A stretch of DNA of 64,000 nt from Thiohalocapsa sp. PB-PSB1 (GCA_016745215.1 CP050890.1:6138001-6202000); one strand, 5' to 3'. Numbered from the stretch's first letter, positions 37,467-47,402 are shown. The notes: generated from the letters alone by a model not told the origin. Numbers and translations: made by a program.

Positions 37467-39374
37467 TTATGGTGCCATTGGGCTTCGCAGACCATCGCGT
37501 GCGGGTATAAAACGGGGGTCGGGAGACCTGCCTAATGCCAGCAGTTGCGCGTCGATCGCCGTCCTCTGCTGGGTCCGCAACAGGGCGGCTAGCCGTTCGC
37601 GCTGTTGCTCGATGGTAGCCAGCAAGTCTGCTCGCATCTGGTCGCGAAAGCGCCGTTCGTCGATTTCAATCACGACCTTGTCCACCGCAAACCAAGTGGC
37701 GAAGCCGGCACCAATGCCGCAAATCAATGCCCAAGGGCCGCCTGGCGCGCACAGAGCGGTGCCGCCGAGCGCTGATAGCAGCAGGCTGCCACCCTTTTTT
37801 GTCGCGACCTTGCCGGCCAAAGTTGCGGCAGTTTGAACACTTTTTTTCGCCATGAGTTTGGCCGTGATGGCGGTGCCGGTCTTTTTCGCCAGCAATTTGG
37901 CGGTCAGCGCACCAGCGGCGGCACCGGCGCCGGCCGCCGTGGATGCGTGCAGCGCATCGCGTTGGAGAGCCGCGCCGGTCCATTCCAGGGCGTCTAGGTC
38001 AACCACCTCGGGCAGACAGTAAACGCTGGCGGAACTCTGCGCGACAGTATGCCCAAGCGCATCCGCTGCAATGCGCAAGTGTTCTGCTCGGGCAGCGTCG
38101 AGGCGCATATGCAGCGCGGCGAGTTCAGCGGCGAATCCGGTATCTTCAAATAGCCGCTTTTCCAATTCAGCACTCATCAGCGCGCCAAAGTCGCCCACAG
38201 CCAGGGCAGCCAGCCGCTGGTATTCTCCGATGACTGTAAAATACCAGTCCAGATAGTCGTCGACACCCTGCTCCACTTTGTCGAACAGCTCGTGCAGCGC
38301 ATCGTCAATGCGCGCGTTAGCATCGGTGATCGCTGCATCTCTGGTTTGCATGAGGCTGGCGTCGAGGCGCTGACTCAATGCTGCCGTTGCCGGATCGAGC
38401 CGACAGGGATTGATGCGCTCAACCAGCTCGCGCGCTGGTTTTGCCAGTGTCGATGGGTCGAAGTCCCGCAGCTCGAGCGTCGCATACAGATAGGGAATGG
38501 CAAGAACAATGATGGTATAGACAAAAGCCAGCGACAGTGTTCCGTCCGGTTGGCGTCGGATGCCGCGTCGCCGTTCGCCCAGGGCGCTGACGCCGAGCAG
38601 TAGATTGGTGAACAGCCAGGCCAGCAATCCGGCCCGGGCCAGCACGATGGCCCAAGCGGCGAGCTGCAGTGCCGGATTCGGTAAGCTGGGAATGACCAGG
38701 GTCGAGGCGTGCCATGACAGAGCCTGAGCAGCAGCCAGCGTGCCGGAGAGCCAACCAATGACCGGACAGGTGGCACCGGCCTCGGCTGAAAAAGCTTGTT
38801 CTGCGACCTGATGCCAAGCCATGCCGCGGGTATCCGCATTGCCAAGAGCAAAATCGACGACTAGAAAGCCAGCCGTCAGCACCATCAGATTCAATGCCAT
38901 CAACGGCCAGCGACGGGCCAGCGGGGCGGCCTGATCGGCATTGACCTCGAGCGCCAACCAGCGCTGCATCGGTCCGCTGATCAACGACAGCAGCACGCCA
39001 TCCAAAGCCAGGATGGTCCAATGTGCGGCATCCAGCAGTGTGGCCAGAGCCAACAGCAATGATGCCAGTATCAATGCGGAAAAAACGCCCAGCGCCTGGG
39101 TCAAATGGCCAGACCAGAACCAGCGGTGCAAGCGGCCTTGCGGCAACGCGACGCCGTCCAGTACCAAACGTCGATGGAATAATACGTTGCCGGTGCGATA
39201 GGCCCAAATCGGCCAGGCGGTCAGCGCCACGAGTGCCAGCAGGCCCCAGCAGGGTACTTGCGGCAACGCGACGGCAAACAGGTACAGCAAGGAACCTGCA
39301 AGAGCCATCCACAGCAGTTGCCACAAAGGTGGCATGGTCAGTGAGGTCGAGTTGCTCAAGGGTGATGCTGGCAT
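37467..39374 (-). CDS. Large membrane protein of unknown function
   Basis: About 635 residues if it starts at 39374; a longer frame to 39467 would overlap the upstream dehydrogenase gene. The N-terminal ~330 residues have around seven hydrophobic segments; a helical region (about 345-490) predicted to be soluble follows, then a glycine/alanine-rich membrane-active stretch (AGAGAAAGALTAKLLAKK, GGTALCAPGGPWALICGIGAG) and a charged C-terminal coil. The end part resembles the glycine-zipper region of other bacterial membrane proteins of unknown role. No enzyme motif. It follows the SDR gene by 20 bases. Confidence 0.75.
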   Translation of the reverse strand: MPASPLSNSTSLTMPPLWQLLWMALAGSLLYLFAVALPQVPCWGLLALVALTAWPIWAYRTGNVLFHRRLVLDGVALPQGRLHRWFWSGHLTQALGVFSALILASLLLALATLLDAAHWTILALDGVLLSLISGPMQRWLALEVNADQAAPLARRWPLMALNLMVLTAGFLVVDFALGNADTRGMAWHQVAEQAFSAEAGATCPVIGWLSGTLAAAQALSWHASTLVIPSLPNPALQLAAWAIVLARAGLLAWLFTNLLLGVSALGERRRGIRRQPDGTLSLAFVYTIIVLAIPYLYATLELRDFDPSTLAKPARELVERINPCRLDPATAALSQRLDASLMQTRDAAITDANARIDDALHELFDKVEQGVDDYLDWYFTVIGEYQRLAALAVGDFGALMSAELEKRLFEDTGFAAELAALHMRLDAARAEHLRIAADALGHTVAQSSASVYCLPEVVDLDALEWTGAALQRDALHASTAAGAGAAAGALTAKLLAKKTGTAITAKLMAKKSVQTAATLAGKVATKKGGSLLLSALGGTALCAPGGPWALICGIGAGFATWFAVDKVVIEIDERRFRDQMRADLLATIEQQRERLAALLRTQQRTAIDAQLLALGRSPDPRFIPARDGLRSPMAP

Positions 39375-39394
39375 CGGTCCTGGATCATCAGCTG

Positions 39395-40108
39395 CTACCA
39401 GGGTATCGGCTCCCCATGCCGAAAAAAGCCACCGCTGGGTCCGTCGTCCGGCAGGGTTGCGGCCCAAACGATGCCCTCAGCGCCCTCCTCCACCGAGATT
39501 TCGGCATTCGGGCCGCCCATATCCGTGCGTACCCAACCCGGACAGACCGAGTTCACCTTGACTTTTGTCCCCTGAAGTTCGTCGGCGAAAATACGCGTGA
39601 CCGCGTTCAACGCCACTTTCGACAGCCGGTAACCTGGGCAGCAACCGTTCATGTCGCTCAGTTGGCCCATGCCGGAGGAAACATTGACCACACGCCCATT
39701 GCCTTGCATCAGCGGGATCAGCAGCTGGCATAGTTGGAGCGCGGCCAATGTATTGGTTTCGAAGCTGACGCGAATGGTTTCCAAATCTGCCTCCAGGATG
39801 CTCGAAGCAGCGCTGTCTGGACTTGGATCCGGAAAGATTCCGGCGTTGTTGACCAGCGCATCAATGCGCCCGTAGTTGGCCTGCAGATGATCGCGCAGGG
39901 CTTGCGCTGACGCTGGCGCGGTAACATCCAGGCGTTGAAAGCGCACGTCGAGCCCACCCGCGGCTAAGCGCTCGGCCGCGGCTTGGCCCTCGGCGTCGCG
40001 TCGCGCGGTCAGCACCACGCGATAGCCGCGTTCGGCAAGCTGGATGACGGTTGCAAGGCCGAGCCCACGATAGGCGCCAGTGACGACGGCAGTTGGGGTT
40101 TGGGTCAT
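39395..40108 (-). CDS. Short-chain dehydrogenase/reductase
   Basis: 237 residues with the classical SDR layout: TGAYRGLG cofactor loop, NNAG strand, catalytic Ser in VSSGMG, and Y-R-L-S-K catalytic pair. The basic residues after the second strand (TARRDAEG) suggest NADP(H). Substrate unknown. It stands between yacG and the large membrane-protein gene on the same strand. Confidence 0.9.
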   Translation of the reverse strand: MTQTPTAVVTGAYRGLGLATVIQLAERGYRVVLTARRDAEGQAAAERLAAGGLDVRFQRLDVTAPASAQALRDHLQANYGRIDALVNNAGIFPDPSPDSAASSILEADLETIRVSFETNTLAALQLCQLLIPLMQGNGRVVNVSSGMGQLSDMNGCCPGYRLSKVALNAVTRIFADELQGTKVKVNSVCPGWVRTDMGGPNAEISVEEGAEGIVWAATLPDDGPSGGFFRHGEPIPW

Positions 40109-40197
40109 TTAAGGATGCTCCTGTGATGATGAGGCTTGCGTGGATCGGGCGATCTGCAATCGGTATGCATTGGCGTTGAGCGATAACCGAAATCGCC

Positions 40198-40446
40198 TTA
40201 ATGCCTTGGTTGGCGCAATGCGTCGCCGCCGGTCGCATCGCTGTCGTCAATGGACGGCTCGCCGCTGTCTGCTTCAGACCAGCCGGCAGATTCCTCTCCC
40301 AGGGAAGACGCAATGCGATGGTTCTCGTCCAGCCAGTCGCCAAGGTCGATCAGTCGGCAGCGTTCGCAGCAGAACGGCCGCCATCTGGACGCAGGTTCCC
40401 AGAGCACGGAACGCCCGCAGGTTGGGCAATTGACAATCGTGGTCAT
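40198..40446 (-). CDS. yacG: DNA gyrase inhibitor YacG
   Basis: 82 residues from the ATG at 40446 (MTTIVNCPTCG). The zinc-binding pattern CPTCG...RPFCCERCRLIDLGDWL is the family signature. YacG binds GyrB and blocks DNA binding. The zapD-yacG order is common in gammaproteobacteria and supports both calls. Confidence 0.92.
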   Translation of the reverse strand: MTTIVNCPTCGRSVLWEPASRWRPFCCERCRLIDLGDWLDENHRIASSLGEESAGWSEADSGEPSIDDSDATGGDALRQPRH

Positions 40447-40563
40447 GGTGTCAGTGGTGGCCATATCTGGTGCAAACGGGAACCGGGGTTTGTTGACCTG
40501 TCGCGATGACTCAAAAGCAATCTCTTAGCGCTGATAGCCAACAGCCCCCGGAACATACACAGG

Positions 40564-41319
40564 CTAGAACACGCAGCAGGTAAGGGTGAACTCGACATCG
40601 TCGCGCAGCTGCCTTGGACGCGCCACACCATTCGCATGTAGAAAGCGAATGCTGAAGCGGTTTTTATGACCGCTGATCTCTGGAAATACGGACAGTTCGG
40701 GCTCGATGCCAACCCGCACCAGCTGCGCTGGCGCCTGCGGGTCGAGCGCCTCCTGAAAAAACGCCCCTTCCGCGACCAATTTTCGAGGATTGGCGCTGGT
40801 ACGTGCCAAAGACAGTACCAGTCCAATGGCTTTGCTTACCGGTCGCATGGGTTCTAGCCATTGCTGCATGCGCTCGGCGCGTACATCTGCTGATTGGGTC
40901 AGCAAGTAATGGTAGGCCGGCAGATCGAAACTGCAGGCTCCGCCGGGAATGGCACTGCGTTGGGAGATGGACTTGAGAAATTCGTTCTCGCGGGCGTCCG
41001 CTCCGATAGGACCTTTCAGGTCATGAATACCGCTGGCGGCCTGTTCCAGTTCCGATAAAACGCCGCTCAGGGCCGAGGGGTCGACGCCTGGCTGGTCGCT
41101 GATGCGGGCCAAAGTCGACAAATTACGATCGATCTCTTTGAGCAATTCCGCCTTGACATCCGCGCGTGCGGTCATCACGACGATGTCGAGCAGTCCCTCG
41201 ATACCGGCGCGGGTATTCCAGTGTTCCGGCCGTGGCGCAAAATACTCTACTTTCTCGAACAGGTGCTCCAGCCGAAGGAAGGTACGAATGCGCTCATTCA
41301 GGGGGTGTTCGAAAATCAT
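40564..41319 (-). CDS. zapD: Cell division protein ZapD
   Basis: 251 residues starting IFEHPLNERIRTFLRLEHLF, the family's N-terminal signature. ZapD cross-links FtsZ filaments at the division ring. Middle and C-terminal family features are visible (LLDIV, CSFDLPAYHYLL). The start at 41319 is preferred over an upstream ATG at 41352. Just upstream of yacG as usual; coaE, its usual third neighbour, is absent here. Confidence 0.92.
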   Translation of the reverse strand: MIFEHPLNERIRTFLRLEHLFEKVEYFAPRPEHWNTRAGIEGLLDIVVMTARADVKAELLKEIDRNLSTLARISDQPGVDPSALSGVLSELEQAASGIHDLKGPIGADARENEFLKSISQRSAIPGGACSFDLPAYHYLLTQSADVRAERMQQWLEPMRPVSKAIGLVLSLARTSANPRKLVAEGAFFQEALDPQAPAQLVRVGIEPELSVFPEISGHKNRFSIRFLHANGVARPRQLRDDVEFTLTCCVF

Positions 41320-41634
41320 CTGGCTCGACACGAGAAGGAATCCTCCGAGCATGTTGTGCGATGCGATCCCGCATGATTTGTGGAGCAGCAGGATGAATGC
41401 GCTCGCGGTTCAGCTTAATTCTCCGGTATTCGTGGGGTCCGGTAAAGCGATGTTCAAAATCCAGCATTGCTGACTGGCCTTTTGCACACGCACCTTGCCG
41501 CGCCACAATGGTAAACTGCCTGGTCCGGCGCGGTTGTTACGACATCCGCGCGATGTCCCGTTGCGGATCGACTGCACTGACATCGGCAGGATTCGCGACC
41601 AGGACTTGATATAGCATCCATCGAAGAGGGTTTC

Positions 41635-42381
41635 ATGGCCGGACACAGTAAATGGGCCAACATCAAGCACCGCAAGGCGGCCCAGGACAAAAAGCGCGGC
41701 AAAGTCTGGACCAAGCTCATCCGCGAGGTCACCATTGCAGCACGTGAGGGCGGTGGCGATTCCGCCACCAATCCGCGTCTGCGGCTGGCCATGGACAAGG
41801 CGTTCGCTGCCAATATGCCGAAGGATACGGTCGATCGTGCCATCAAACGCGGCGCTGGCGCCGAGGATGGCGACAATTATGAAGAAATCCGCTACGAAGG
41901 CTATGGTCCCGGCGGTGTTGCGGTAATGGTGGACTGTATGACCGACAATCGCAACCGTACCGCTTCTGAAGTACGCCATGCCTTCACCAAGCATGGCGGT
42001 AACCTCGGTACCGATGGCTCGGTCTCCTATCTGTTCACAAAGCAAGGCGTTGTCAGCTTTCAGCCCGGCACCGACGAGGACGCCGTGATGGAGGCTGCGC
42101 TGGAGGCCGGTGCCGAAGACGTGGTCGTCAATGACGACGGCTCAGTGGACGTCGTCACCACGCCGGAGGAATTTTCCGCCGTGCGCGACGGGCTGGCACA
42201 GGCCGATTTGGACACCAGTGTCTCTGAGGTCAGTTACAATGCGGCCACCCAGGTCGAGCTCGATCTTGACACCGCGCAAAAGCTGCAACGCATGATCGAT
42301 GCGCTCGAAGACCTGGATGACGTACAGGATGTCTACAACAATGCCGACATTTCCGATGAAATTATGGAACAGTTGGAATAG
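41635..42381 (+). CDS. yebC: YebC/PmpR-family protein
   Basis: 248 residues with the invariant start MAGHSKWANIKHRKAAQD and the acidic C-terminus typical of the family. Long annotated as a transcriptional regulator; more recent work links YebC to translation of proline-rich stretches on the ribosome. It is the first gene of a yebC-ruvC-ruvA-kdsA series; the yebC-ruvC linkage is common in proteobacteria. Confidence 0.95.
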   Translation: MAGHSKWANIKHRKAAQDKKRGKVWTKLIREVTIAAREGGGDSATNPRLRLAMDKAFAANMPKDTVDRAIKRGAGAEDGDNYEEIRYEGYGPGGVAVMVDCMTDNRNRTASEVRHAFTKHGGNLGTDGSVSYLFTKQGVVSFQPGTDEDAVMEAALEAGAEDVVVNDDGSVDVVTTPEEFSAVRDGLAQADLDTSVSEVSYNAATQVELDLDTAQKLQRMIDALEDLDDVQDVYNNADISDEIMEQLE

Positions 42382-42422
42382 CCCGCGCATTCCACGCTTT
42401 TTATCCGCAGTCGCACCGCTCC

Positions 42423-42959
42423 ATGCAATCGCAGCGCCCACTTCGTCACCGCATTCTCGGCATCGATCCGGGCTCGCGCAACACCGGCTTCGGCATCATC
42501 GATACCGACGGCCAACGCAGCGAGAAGATCGTCAGTGGTTGCATCCGCGTCGGCCGGCACGCTTGGCCGCAGCGTTTGGAATTGATCTTCGATCAGGTCG
42601 CGGCCTTGGTGGTGCAGCATGCTCCCCATGACATGGCCGTCGAGCAGCTGATTTTCGTCCGCGATCCCACCGCAGCGCTGAAGATTGGCCAGGCTCGCGG
42701 CGCGGTGCTCTGTGCCGGACTCAAGGGCAATGTGGATGTGCACGAATACAGCCCCAAGTCGGTCAAGCTTGCGGTTGTGGGCAGCGGCAGTGCGGAAAAG
42801 ATGCAGGTACAGCATATGGTCCGTATCTTACTCTCGCTGGACGCACTGCCCGGTGAAGACGAGGCCGATGCGCTCGCCATCGCTCTCTGCCATGCCCATT
42901 CCATGGGTATCCCTCAGCGCAAGCGCGTGGCCGCCTCATGGCGGGATTTTCGGCCATGA
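42423..42959 (+). CDS. ruvC: Crossover junction endodeoxyribonuclease RuvC
   Basis: 178 residues. Resolves Holliday junctions as a dimer. Catalytic acids are visible in GIDPGSRNTGFG (first Asp), VEQLIF (Glu) and DEADALAIALCH (C-terminal Asp pair). The stop overlaps the ruvA start (ATGA). Confidence 0.96.
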   Translation: MQSQRPLRHRILGIDPGSRNTGFGIIDTDGQRSEKIVSGCIRVGRHAWPQRLELIFDQVAALVVQHAPHDMAVEQLIFVRDPTAALKIGQARGAVLCAGLKGNVDVHEYSPKSVKLAVVGSGSAEKMQVQHMVRILLSLDALPGEDEADALAIALCHAHSMGIPQRKRVAASWRDFRP

Positions 42960-43591
42960 TCGGTCGCTTGCGCGGTGAGATTATCGCCAAGCATCCGCCG
43001 CGGGTGCTGATCGATGTCGGCGGAGTCGGCTATGAGGTCGAAGCGCCGATGTCGACCTTCTACGATCTGCCCAAACCAGGCGAGCCGGTGATCCTGATTA
43101 CCCACTTGGCGGTGCGCGAAGATGCTCATGTACTGTACGGTTTTTTGCGCGAGCACGATCGCGCGCTGTTTCGCAGTCTGCTCAAGATCACCGGCGTCGG
43201 CGCCAGGATGGCCCTGGCCATCCTGTCCGGCATGGACGCGCAACGTTTTGCGCTCTGTGTCGAGCAAGAAGATGTCACCGCCCTGAGCCGACTTCCCGGC
43301 ATCGGCAAGAAGACCGCCCAGCGCCTGGTGATGGAAATGAAAGATCGGGTTGGCGAACTCGGCGGCAGTTTGCACAGCGCTCCCGGCGTCACCCATACCA
43401 TTGGAGCCGCCACCCTGGAAACTGACCAGCAGGACGCCCTCGGCGATGCCGTCAGCGCTCTGATCGCACTCGGCTACAAACCCGCGGATGCAAACCGCAT
43501 GGCGCGCGCGGCCGCGGACGGCGTCGAGGTGGCCGAACAGACCTCCGAGGGGATCATCCGCGCCGCGCTGAAGGCATTGACGCGGCTATGA
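42956..43591 (+). CDS. ruvA: Holliday junction branch migration protein RuvA
   Basis: 211 residues beginning MIGRLRGEI; the start at 42956 overlaps the ruvC stop, whereas an upstream ATG at 42938 would lie deep within ruvC. Domain I (OB fold), the helix-hairpin-helix motifs (KITGVGARMALAIL and RLPGIGKKTAQRLVMEM) and the small C-terminal domain III that binds RuvB are all present. ruvB, often next, is replaced by kdsA. Confidence 0.96.
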   Translation: MIGRLRGEIIAKHPPRVLIDVGGVGYEVEAPMSTFYDLPKPGEPVILITHLAVREDAHVLYGFLREHDRALFRSLLKITGVGARMALAILSGMDAQRFALCVEQEDVTALSRLPGIGKKTAQRLVMEMKDRVGELGGSLHSAPGVTHTIGAATLETDQQDALGDAVSALIALGYKPADANRMARAAADGVEVAEQTSEGIIRAALKALTRL

Positions 43592-43617
43592 TGCAACGCT
43601 CGCAACAGGATCTCGGC

Positions 43618-44454
43618 ATGAAACACATCCAGCTCACCGAACACATCACCATCGGCAACGATCTGCCGTTCGCATTGCAGGCCGGTCCGTGCCAGATCGA
43701 AAGTCGCGAGCATGCATTGATGCTGGCCCAGGAGATTTCGGCCATCGCCGGCAAGCTCGGCATTGCGTATGTCTTTAAGGCTTCCTTCGACAAGGCCAAC
43801 CGCTCCAGCCTAGGCGGGCGTCGCGGCGTCGGACTGGAGTCAGGCCTCGCCATCCTCGCCGAAATACGCGACAGCATCGGTTGCCCGGTGCTCACCGATG
43901 TGCATACCGAAGACCAGTGCCGCCCGGTGGCGGCAGTGGTCGACATGCTCCAGATACCGGCTTTTTTATGCCGCCAGACCGACTTCGTGCTCGCCGTCGG
44001 CGCGGCCGCTGTCGAGTATGATCGCGCGGTCAATCTGAAAAAGGGCCAGTTTTTGGCTCCTTGGGATATCAATAACATCGTTGAAAAGCTGGAATCCACC
44101 GGCTGCAACAAGATCGCGCTGGTGGAGCGTGGCGTCACCTTCGGTTATGGCAATCTGGTGGTCGATCCGCGCGCCCTATATGAGATGGCAAAAACCGGGT
44201 ATCCAGTGGTGATGGATGCCACCCATGCGGTGCAGATGCCAGGCGCCCTGGGCAACGCGTCCGGCGGCAAGCGCGAATACGTGCCGGTGATCGCCCGCGC
44301 GGCGATCGGTGTCGGCATTGCGATGTTATTCATGGAAGTGCACGACGACCCGGACAATGCCGCCAGCGATGGTCCAAACTCGATACGACTCGACCAGCTT
44401 GAAGCCTTACTATCGAGCTTGCTCGCTCTGGATAAGGTGCGCAAGCAAGCCTGA
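43618..44454 (+). CDS. kdsA: 3-deoxy-8-phosphooctulonate synthase (KDO 8-P synthase)
   Basis: 278 residues from the ATG at 43618, which has AGGA seven bases upstream; an earlier ATG at 43588 overlaps the ruvA stop and would add ten residues. Condenses arabinose-5-phosphate and PEP to make KDO-8-P for lipopolysaccharide. Motifs: AGPCQIES, KASFDKANRSS, DVHTEDQC, QIPAFLCRQTD, MDATHAVQMPG. The overlap suggests read-through transcription from ruvCA. Confidence 0.94.
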   Translation: MKHIQLTEHITIGNDLPFALQAGPCQIESREHALMLAQEISAIAGKLGIAYVFKASFDKANRSSLGGRRGVGLESGLAILAEIRDSIGCPVLTDVHTEDQCRPVAAVVDMLQIPAFLCRQTDFVLAVGAAAVEYDRAVNLKKGQFLAPWDINNIVEKLESTGCNKIALVERGVTFGYGNLVVDPRALYEMAKTGYPVVMDATHAVQMPGALGNASGGKREYVPVIARAAIGVGIAMLFMEVHDDPDNAASDGPNSIRLDQLEALLSSLLALDKVRKQA

Positions 44455-44528
44455 TCGCAAGCAAGCCTGATCAATGGTTACAGGTCAGATGAACTTTGCC
44501 CATCGCGCTGGTGTCGAGGGCCTGGGGT

Positions 44529-45950
44529 TCACAGCGTCTTTAGATATTCCAACAATGCGCCGCGCTCGTCATCGCTCAGCAGATTGCCGTAGTCGTGCCC
44601 CTGGTTGCTAAAGCCGGGACGCGTGCTGTCGTAGACCCATTTTTGCTCTTCCAGACTGGCGTATTGTCTGCGCCCCTGCTGCAATCTGCGGTAGTTCCAG
44701 CCCAGAGCTGTCTGGTCGTAGTCCGGATGATCGCCATCGAAGCGCCAACGGGTCGGGCGCGCCTCGCCATCGAGCAAGGCGGCCAGCGTTGGTACCGAAC
44801 CGTTGTGCAGATAGGGCGCCGTGGCCCAGATGCCGTCCAGGGGCGGCGCAACATAGCCCAATGCCGGCTGCTGTAGACTTCTGCCGCCGCCGTAGAATGA
44901 CGTATTGAACCAGCGCACAAAGCGCTCGCCGTCGTTGTACGCCATTTCGGCGAGCATCGGGTCGGTTCCCACCTCAGCCAATGCGATGAGTCGATTTGGA
45001 TAATGCGGTTGGGCACCATAACGGCCATGACAGGTGTTGCATTCCGACTCGAACAGCTCCTGTCCGAGCGCAGCCAGCTGCGGGTCGATCCGGTACGGAT
45101 AGGCCGGCGCGCGCAATCTGCTCAGATAGGCACGCAGATCCTTGATCCAGGCCTCGATCTCGCGCGCCTCGGCGATCGAATCGGTACAGATCGTCGAGGC
45201 CAGCAGCATGTAACGGGCATGGTTGCCGCGGCCCTCGCCGTTGTAGAACAACGCGTGCTTTTTTGCCATGTTCCACCAGGGCGGCACGCTGACCGGTGCG
45301 ATGCGTGTTGACGGCGGCTCGATCAGCGGCTGATCCGACCAGGCCAGGGTTTTTGGATCACGATGCGCCATCAGCGCCAAGGTCACGGCGATGGCCGGGT
45401 TGGCGCCAACGGTGTCGGTCATGCTCCATGGGGCAATGGCTGACAGGCGCTCGACCCAGCGCCGCCACTCGGCGGTCTCCGCTGCGCCTTCCAGATAGGC
45501 GCCCGCCGCTTCCATCCTCATCACCGGATCAGCGGTGAAGTCCAGAAACTCGTTGCCAAGACCGATCACCAGTTCACCGTTCAGCGGCGCGGCATGACAC
45601 CCGAGACAGTTGCTGGTGACCAACTCGACGCCACTGTCGGCCGTGAAGGATGTCACCGAATAGGGCAACTCGGCATTGCGACCGCGGCGACCTGGCAGCG
45701 GATACTCCGGCTTCGGATTGCCGGTGCTGGCGGCGTAGGCGCGATAGGGCAAGCCACAGGTGACCGCGGTACGATTGACCAGCGCGTCATAGCCGGCTTG
45801 CGGGTCGCCGGGATCTTGCGCGCTGGCCGGGATCGGGCCGGGCTCGGCCTTGGTGACCTCCACCGGGGCGCTAAGGTCACAGCCATGCAGTACAAGAGCC
45901 GCGAGCAACAGGACGAAGGGGCTGGGGATGAAAGCAAACATGGCAAACAA
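44529..45950 (-). CDS. Di-heme cytochrome c lipoprotein (cytochrome c peroxidase-like)
   Basis: 473 residues. The N-terminus is a lipoprotein signal (LLAALVLHGC, lipobox Cys about residue 24), so the mature protein is probably anchored in the outer or inner membrane facing the periplasm. Two heme-binding motifs are seen, CLGCH and CNTCH, in a family that includes di-heme peroxidases and similar redox proteins. The late motif APPLDGIWATAPYLHNGSVPTL is typical of the di-heme cytochrome c peroxidase/thiosulfate-oxidation-like group. Electron partners unknown. Confidence 0.88.
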   Translation of the reverse strand: MFAMFAFIPSPFVLLLAALVLHGCDLSAPVEVTKAEPGPIPASAQDPGDPQAGYDALVNRTAVTCGLPYRAYAASTGNPKPEYPLPGRRGRNAELPYSVTSFTADSGVELVTSNCLGCHAAPLNGELVIGLGNEFLDFTADPVMRMEAAGAYLEGAAETAEWRRWVERLSAIAPWSMTDTVGANPAIAVTLALMAHRDPKTLAWSDQPLIEPPSTRIAPVSVPPWWNMAKKHALFYNGEGRGNHARYMLLASTICTDSIAEAREIEAWIKDLRAYLSRLRAPAYPYRIDPQLAALGQELFESECNTCHGRYGAQPHYPNRLIALAEVGTDPMLAEMAYNDGERFVRWFNTSFYGGGRSLQQPALGYVAPPLDGIWATAPYLHNGSVPTLAALLDGEARPTRWRFDGDHPDYDQTALGWNYRRLQQGRRQYASLEEQKWVYDSTRPGFSNQGHDYGNLLSDDERGALLEYLKTL

Positions 45951-45999
45951 TCTGTTGCAATATCAGGCGAAGGCGGCGCCACCAGACAACCCATGGCAA

Positions 46000-46800
46000 T
46001 CAGCCGGAGCCCGCCCTGGTGCGTTCATATTCGGCGCGCGCACGTGGCAGCATTTGCTCGATTCGAGCGATGCGTCGAGCGTCCATCGGATGCGTGCTGA
46101 GAAATTCCGCGGGCTTACCACCGCGTTCCGCATTGTAGGCAGCGAAGCGCTTCCAGAATCCGAGGGCTTCCGCCGGGTCATAGCCAGCACGCGCCATGTA
46201 CAGCAGTCCGAGTTCGTCGGCTTCCAGCTCCTGGGTTCGCGAATATGGCAGCATCACGCCATATTGCGCACCCAGACCATAGGCCTGCATTGCGATATCC
46301 TTGGTTGCGCTTGCCTCCGGTCCCAATGCACTACCCAGAATTACCCCGCCGATCTGAACGGCCATGCCTTGGGACATGCGCTCGGCGCCGTGCCGTGCAA
46401 CCGCATGAGCGATTTCATGCCCTATTACGGTTGCCATACCGGCGTCGTTCTTGGTGATTGGCAGGATGCCGGTGTTGATGCCGACCTTGCCGCCGGGTAG
46501 AGCAAACGCATTGGGCGTGTCATCCTGGAACAGCACGAATTCCCAGTCGGCATTCGGCAGCGAAGCGACGCGGGCAATGCGTCGGCCGACATTGCGCACC
46601 TGATCCGCCTGTTGGCCATGTTGCACAACCGACTTGTCGCGCTTGATTTGATTAAATGCCTGAATGCCGAGTTGCGCCTCCTGCGCTGGACTGACCAACA
46701 GTAGCTGCTTGCGGCCCGTCTCCGGCGCCGATGCGCAACCGACCACCAGAGTCAGAAGCGTTAATGCAATCAGGATGTGAGATGTCGTGTGTTTGATCAT
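46000..46800 (-). CDS. M48-family metalloprotease lipoprotein
   Basis: 266 residues. Lipobox LTLVVGC at the N-terminus. Zinc motif VIGHEIAHAVARHG and the third ligand Glu in LEADELGLLYMARAGYDP mark the Oma1/BepA/LoiP-like branch of M48 proteases, which act in envelope quality control. Lies 49 bases upstream of the cytochrome gene on the same strand. Confidence 0.92.
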   Translation of the reverse strand: MIKHTTSHILIALTLLTLVVGCASAPETGRKQLLLVSPAQEAQLGIQAFNQIKRDKSVVQHGQQADQVRNVGRRIARVASLPNADWEFVLFQDDTPNAFALPGGKVGINTGILPITKNDAGMATVIGHEIAHAVARHGAERMSQGMAVQIGGVILGSALGPEASATKDIAMQAYGLGAQYGVMLPYSRTQELEADELGLLYMARAGYDPAEALGFWKRFAAYNAERGGKPAEFLSTHPMDARRIARIEQMLPRARAEYERTRAGSG

Positions 46801-46818
46801 GTTCAGTTTGTTCGCTCA

Positions 46819-47346
46819 TCAGCGATCGGTTGCGAGGATAACGAGCAAGCTCCGCCAGGCTGCCAATTTGGCCGCAAATGGCATGCGTGCATATGCGGGA
46901 CTGGTGGATGGCAATTTGAGCCGTTTGATCTGCTGTTGTACCGAGTTTAGATTGGGCAGCACGCGGCGGTGGAATTCACGCTCCGCGGTGCCGCCGTTAA
47001 AGGCGATGCACTGAATACCAGGATGCGCTTCGAACAAGGCCGCAAAGTCGTTGACGCGAACGCTGCCGGGGCGAATGTCCGCGTCCATGCTACCCGGGCG
47101 TTCGCAGGCGGCAATGACATCCCAAAGCGCGATCCGGTTGGCCTCCAGCGCCGCAACGCGACTTGTATAGTCGCTATCTATTGGGACAGACAGCAATTCG
47201 CACAGAATCGGCCAGAAGGCATTGCGGCCGTGGCCATAGTATTGGTCTAGCCGCAATGATGCCTCACCGGGCATGGAGCCCAGGATCAACAGGCGCGCTT
47301 GTGCGCCGATGATAGGCGGGAAGGCGGTTTTGATGCTGACGCTCAT
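46819..47346 (-). CDS. DNA-deoxyinosine glycosylase (UDG-superfamily)
   Basis: 175 residues from the ATG at 47346; the frame is open further but into the neighbouring transporter gene. The UDG-type motif LLILGSMPGEASL with YYGHGRNAFWP, the IALWDVI segment and the late STSPAYA loop are typical of hypoxanthine/mismatch DNA glycosylases of family 6 type, which remove deaminated adenine from DNA. Confidence 0.88.
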   Translation of the reverse strand: MSVSIKTAFPPIIGAQARLLILGSMPGEASLRLDQYYGHGRNAFWPILCELLSVPIDSDYTSRVAALEANRIALWDVIAACERPGSMDADIRPGSVRVNDFAALFEAHPGIQCIAFNGGTAEREFHRRVLPNLNSVQQQIKRLKLPSTSPAYARMPFAAKLAAWRSLLVILATDR

Positions 47347-47402
47347 GGGATTGTAAAGAGAAACAAAGCTGTGTCCGATGGGCCGGCGTCTTGCCATGAA
47401 CC

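Noticed and set aside
44437..44472. Direct repeat GCAAGCAAGCCTGATC at the end of kdsA
   Set aside because: Only two copies, explained by a small tandem duplication over the stop codon; no sign of a functional element.
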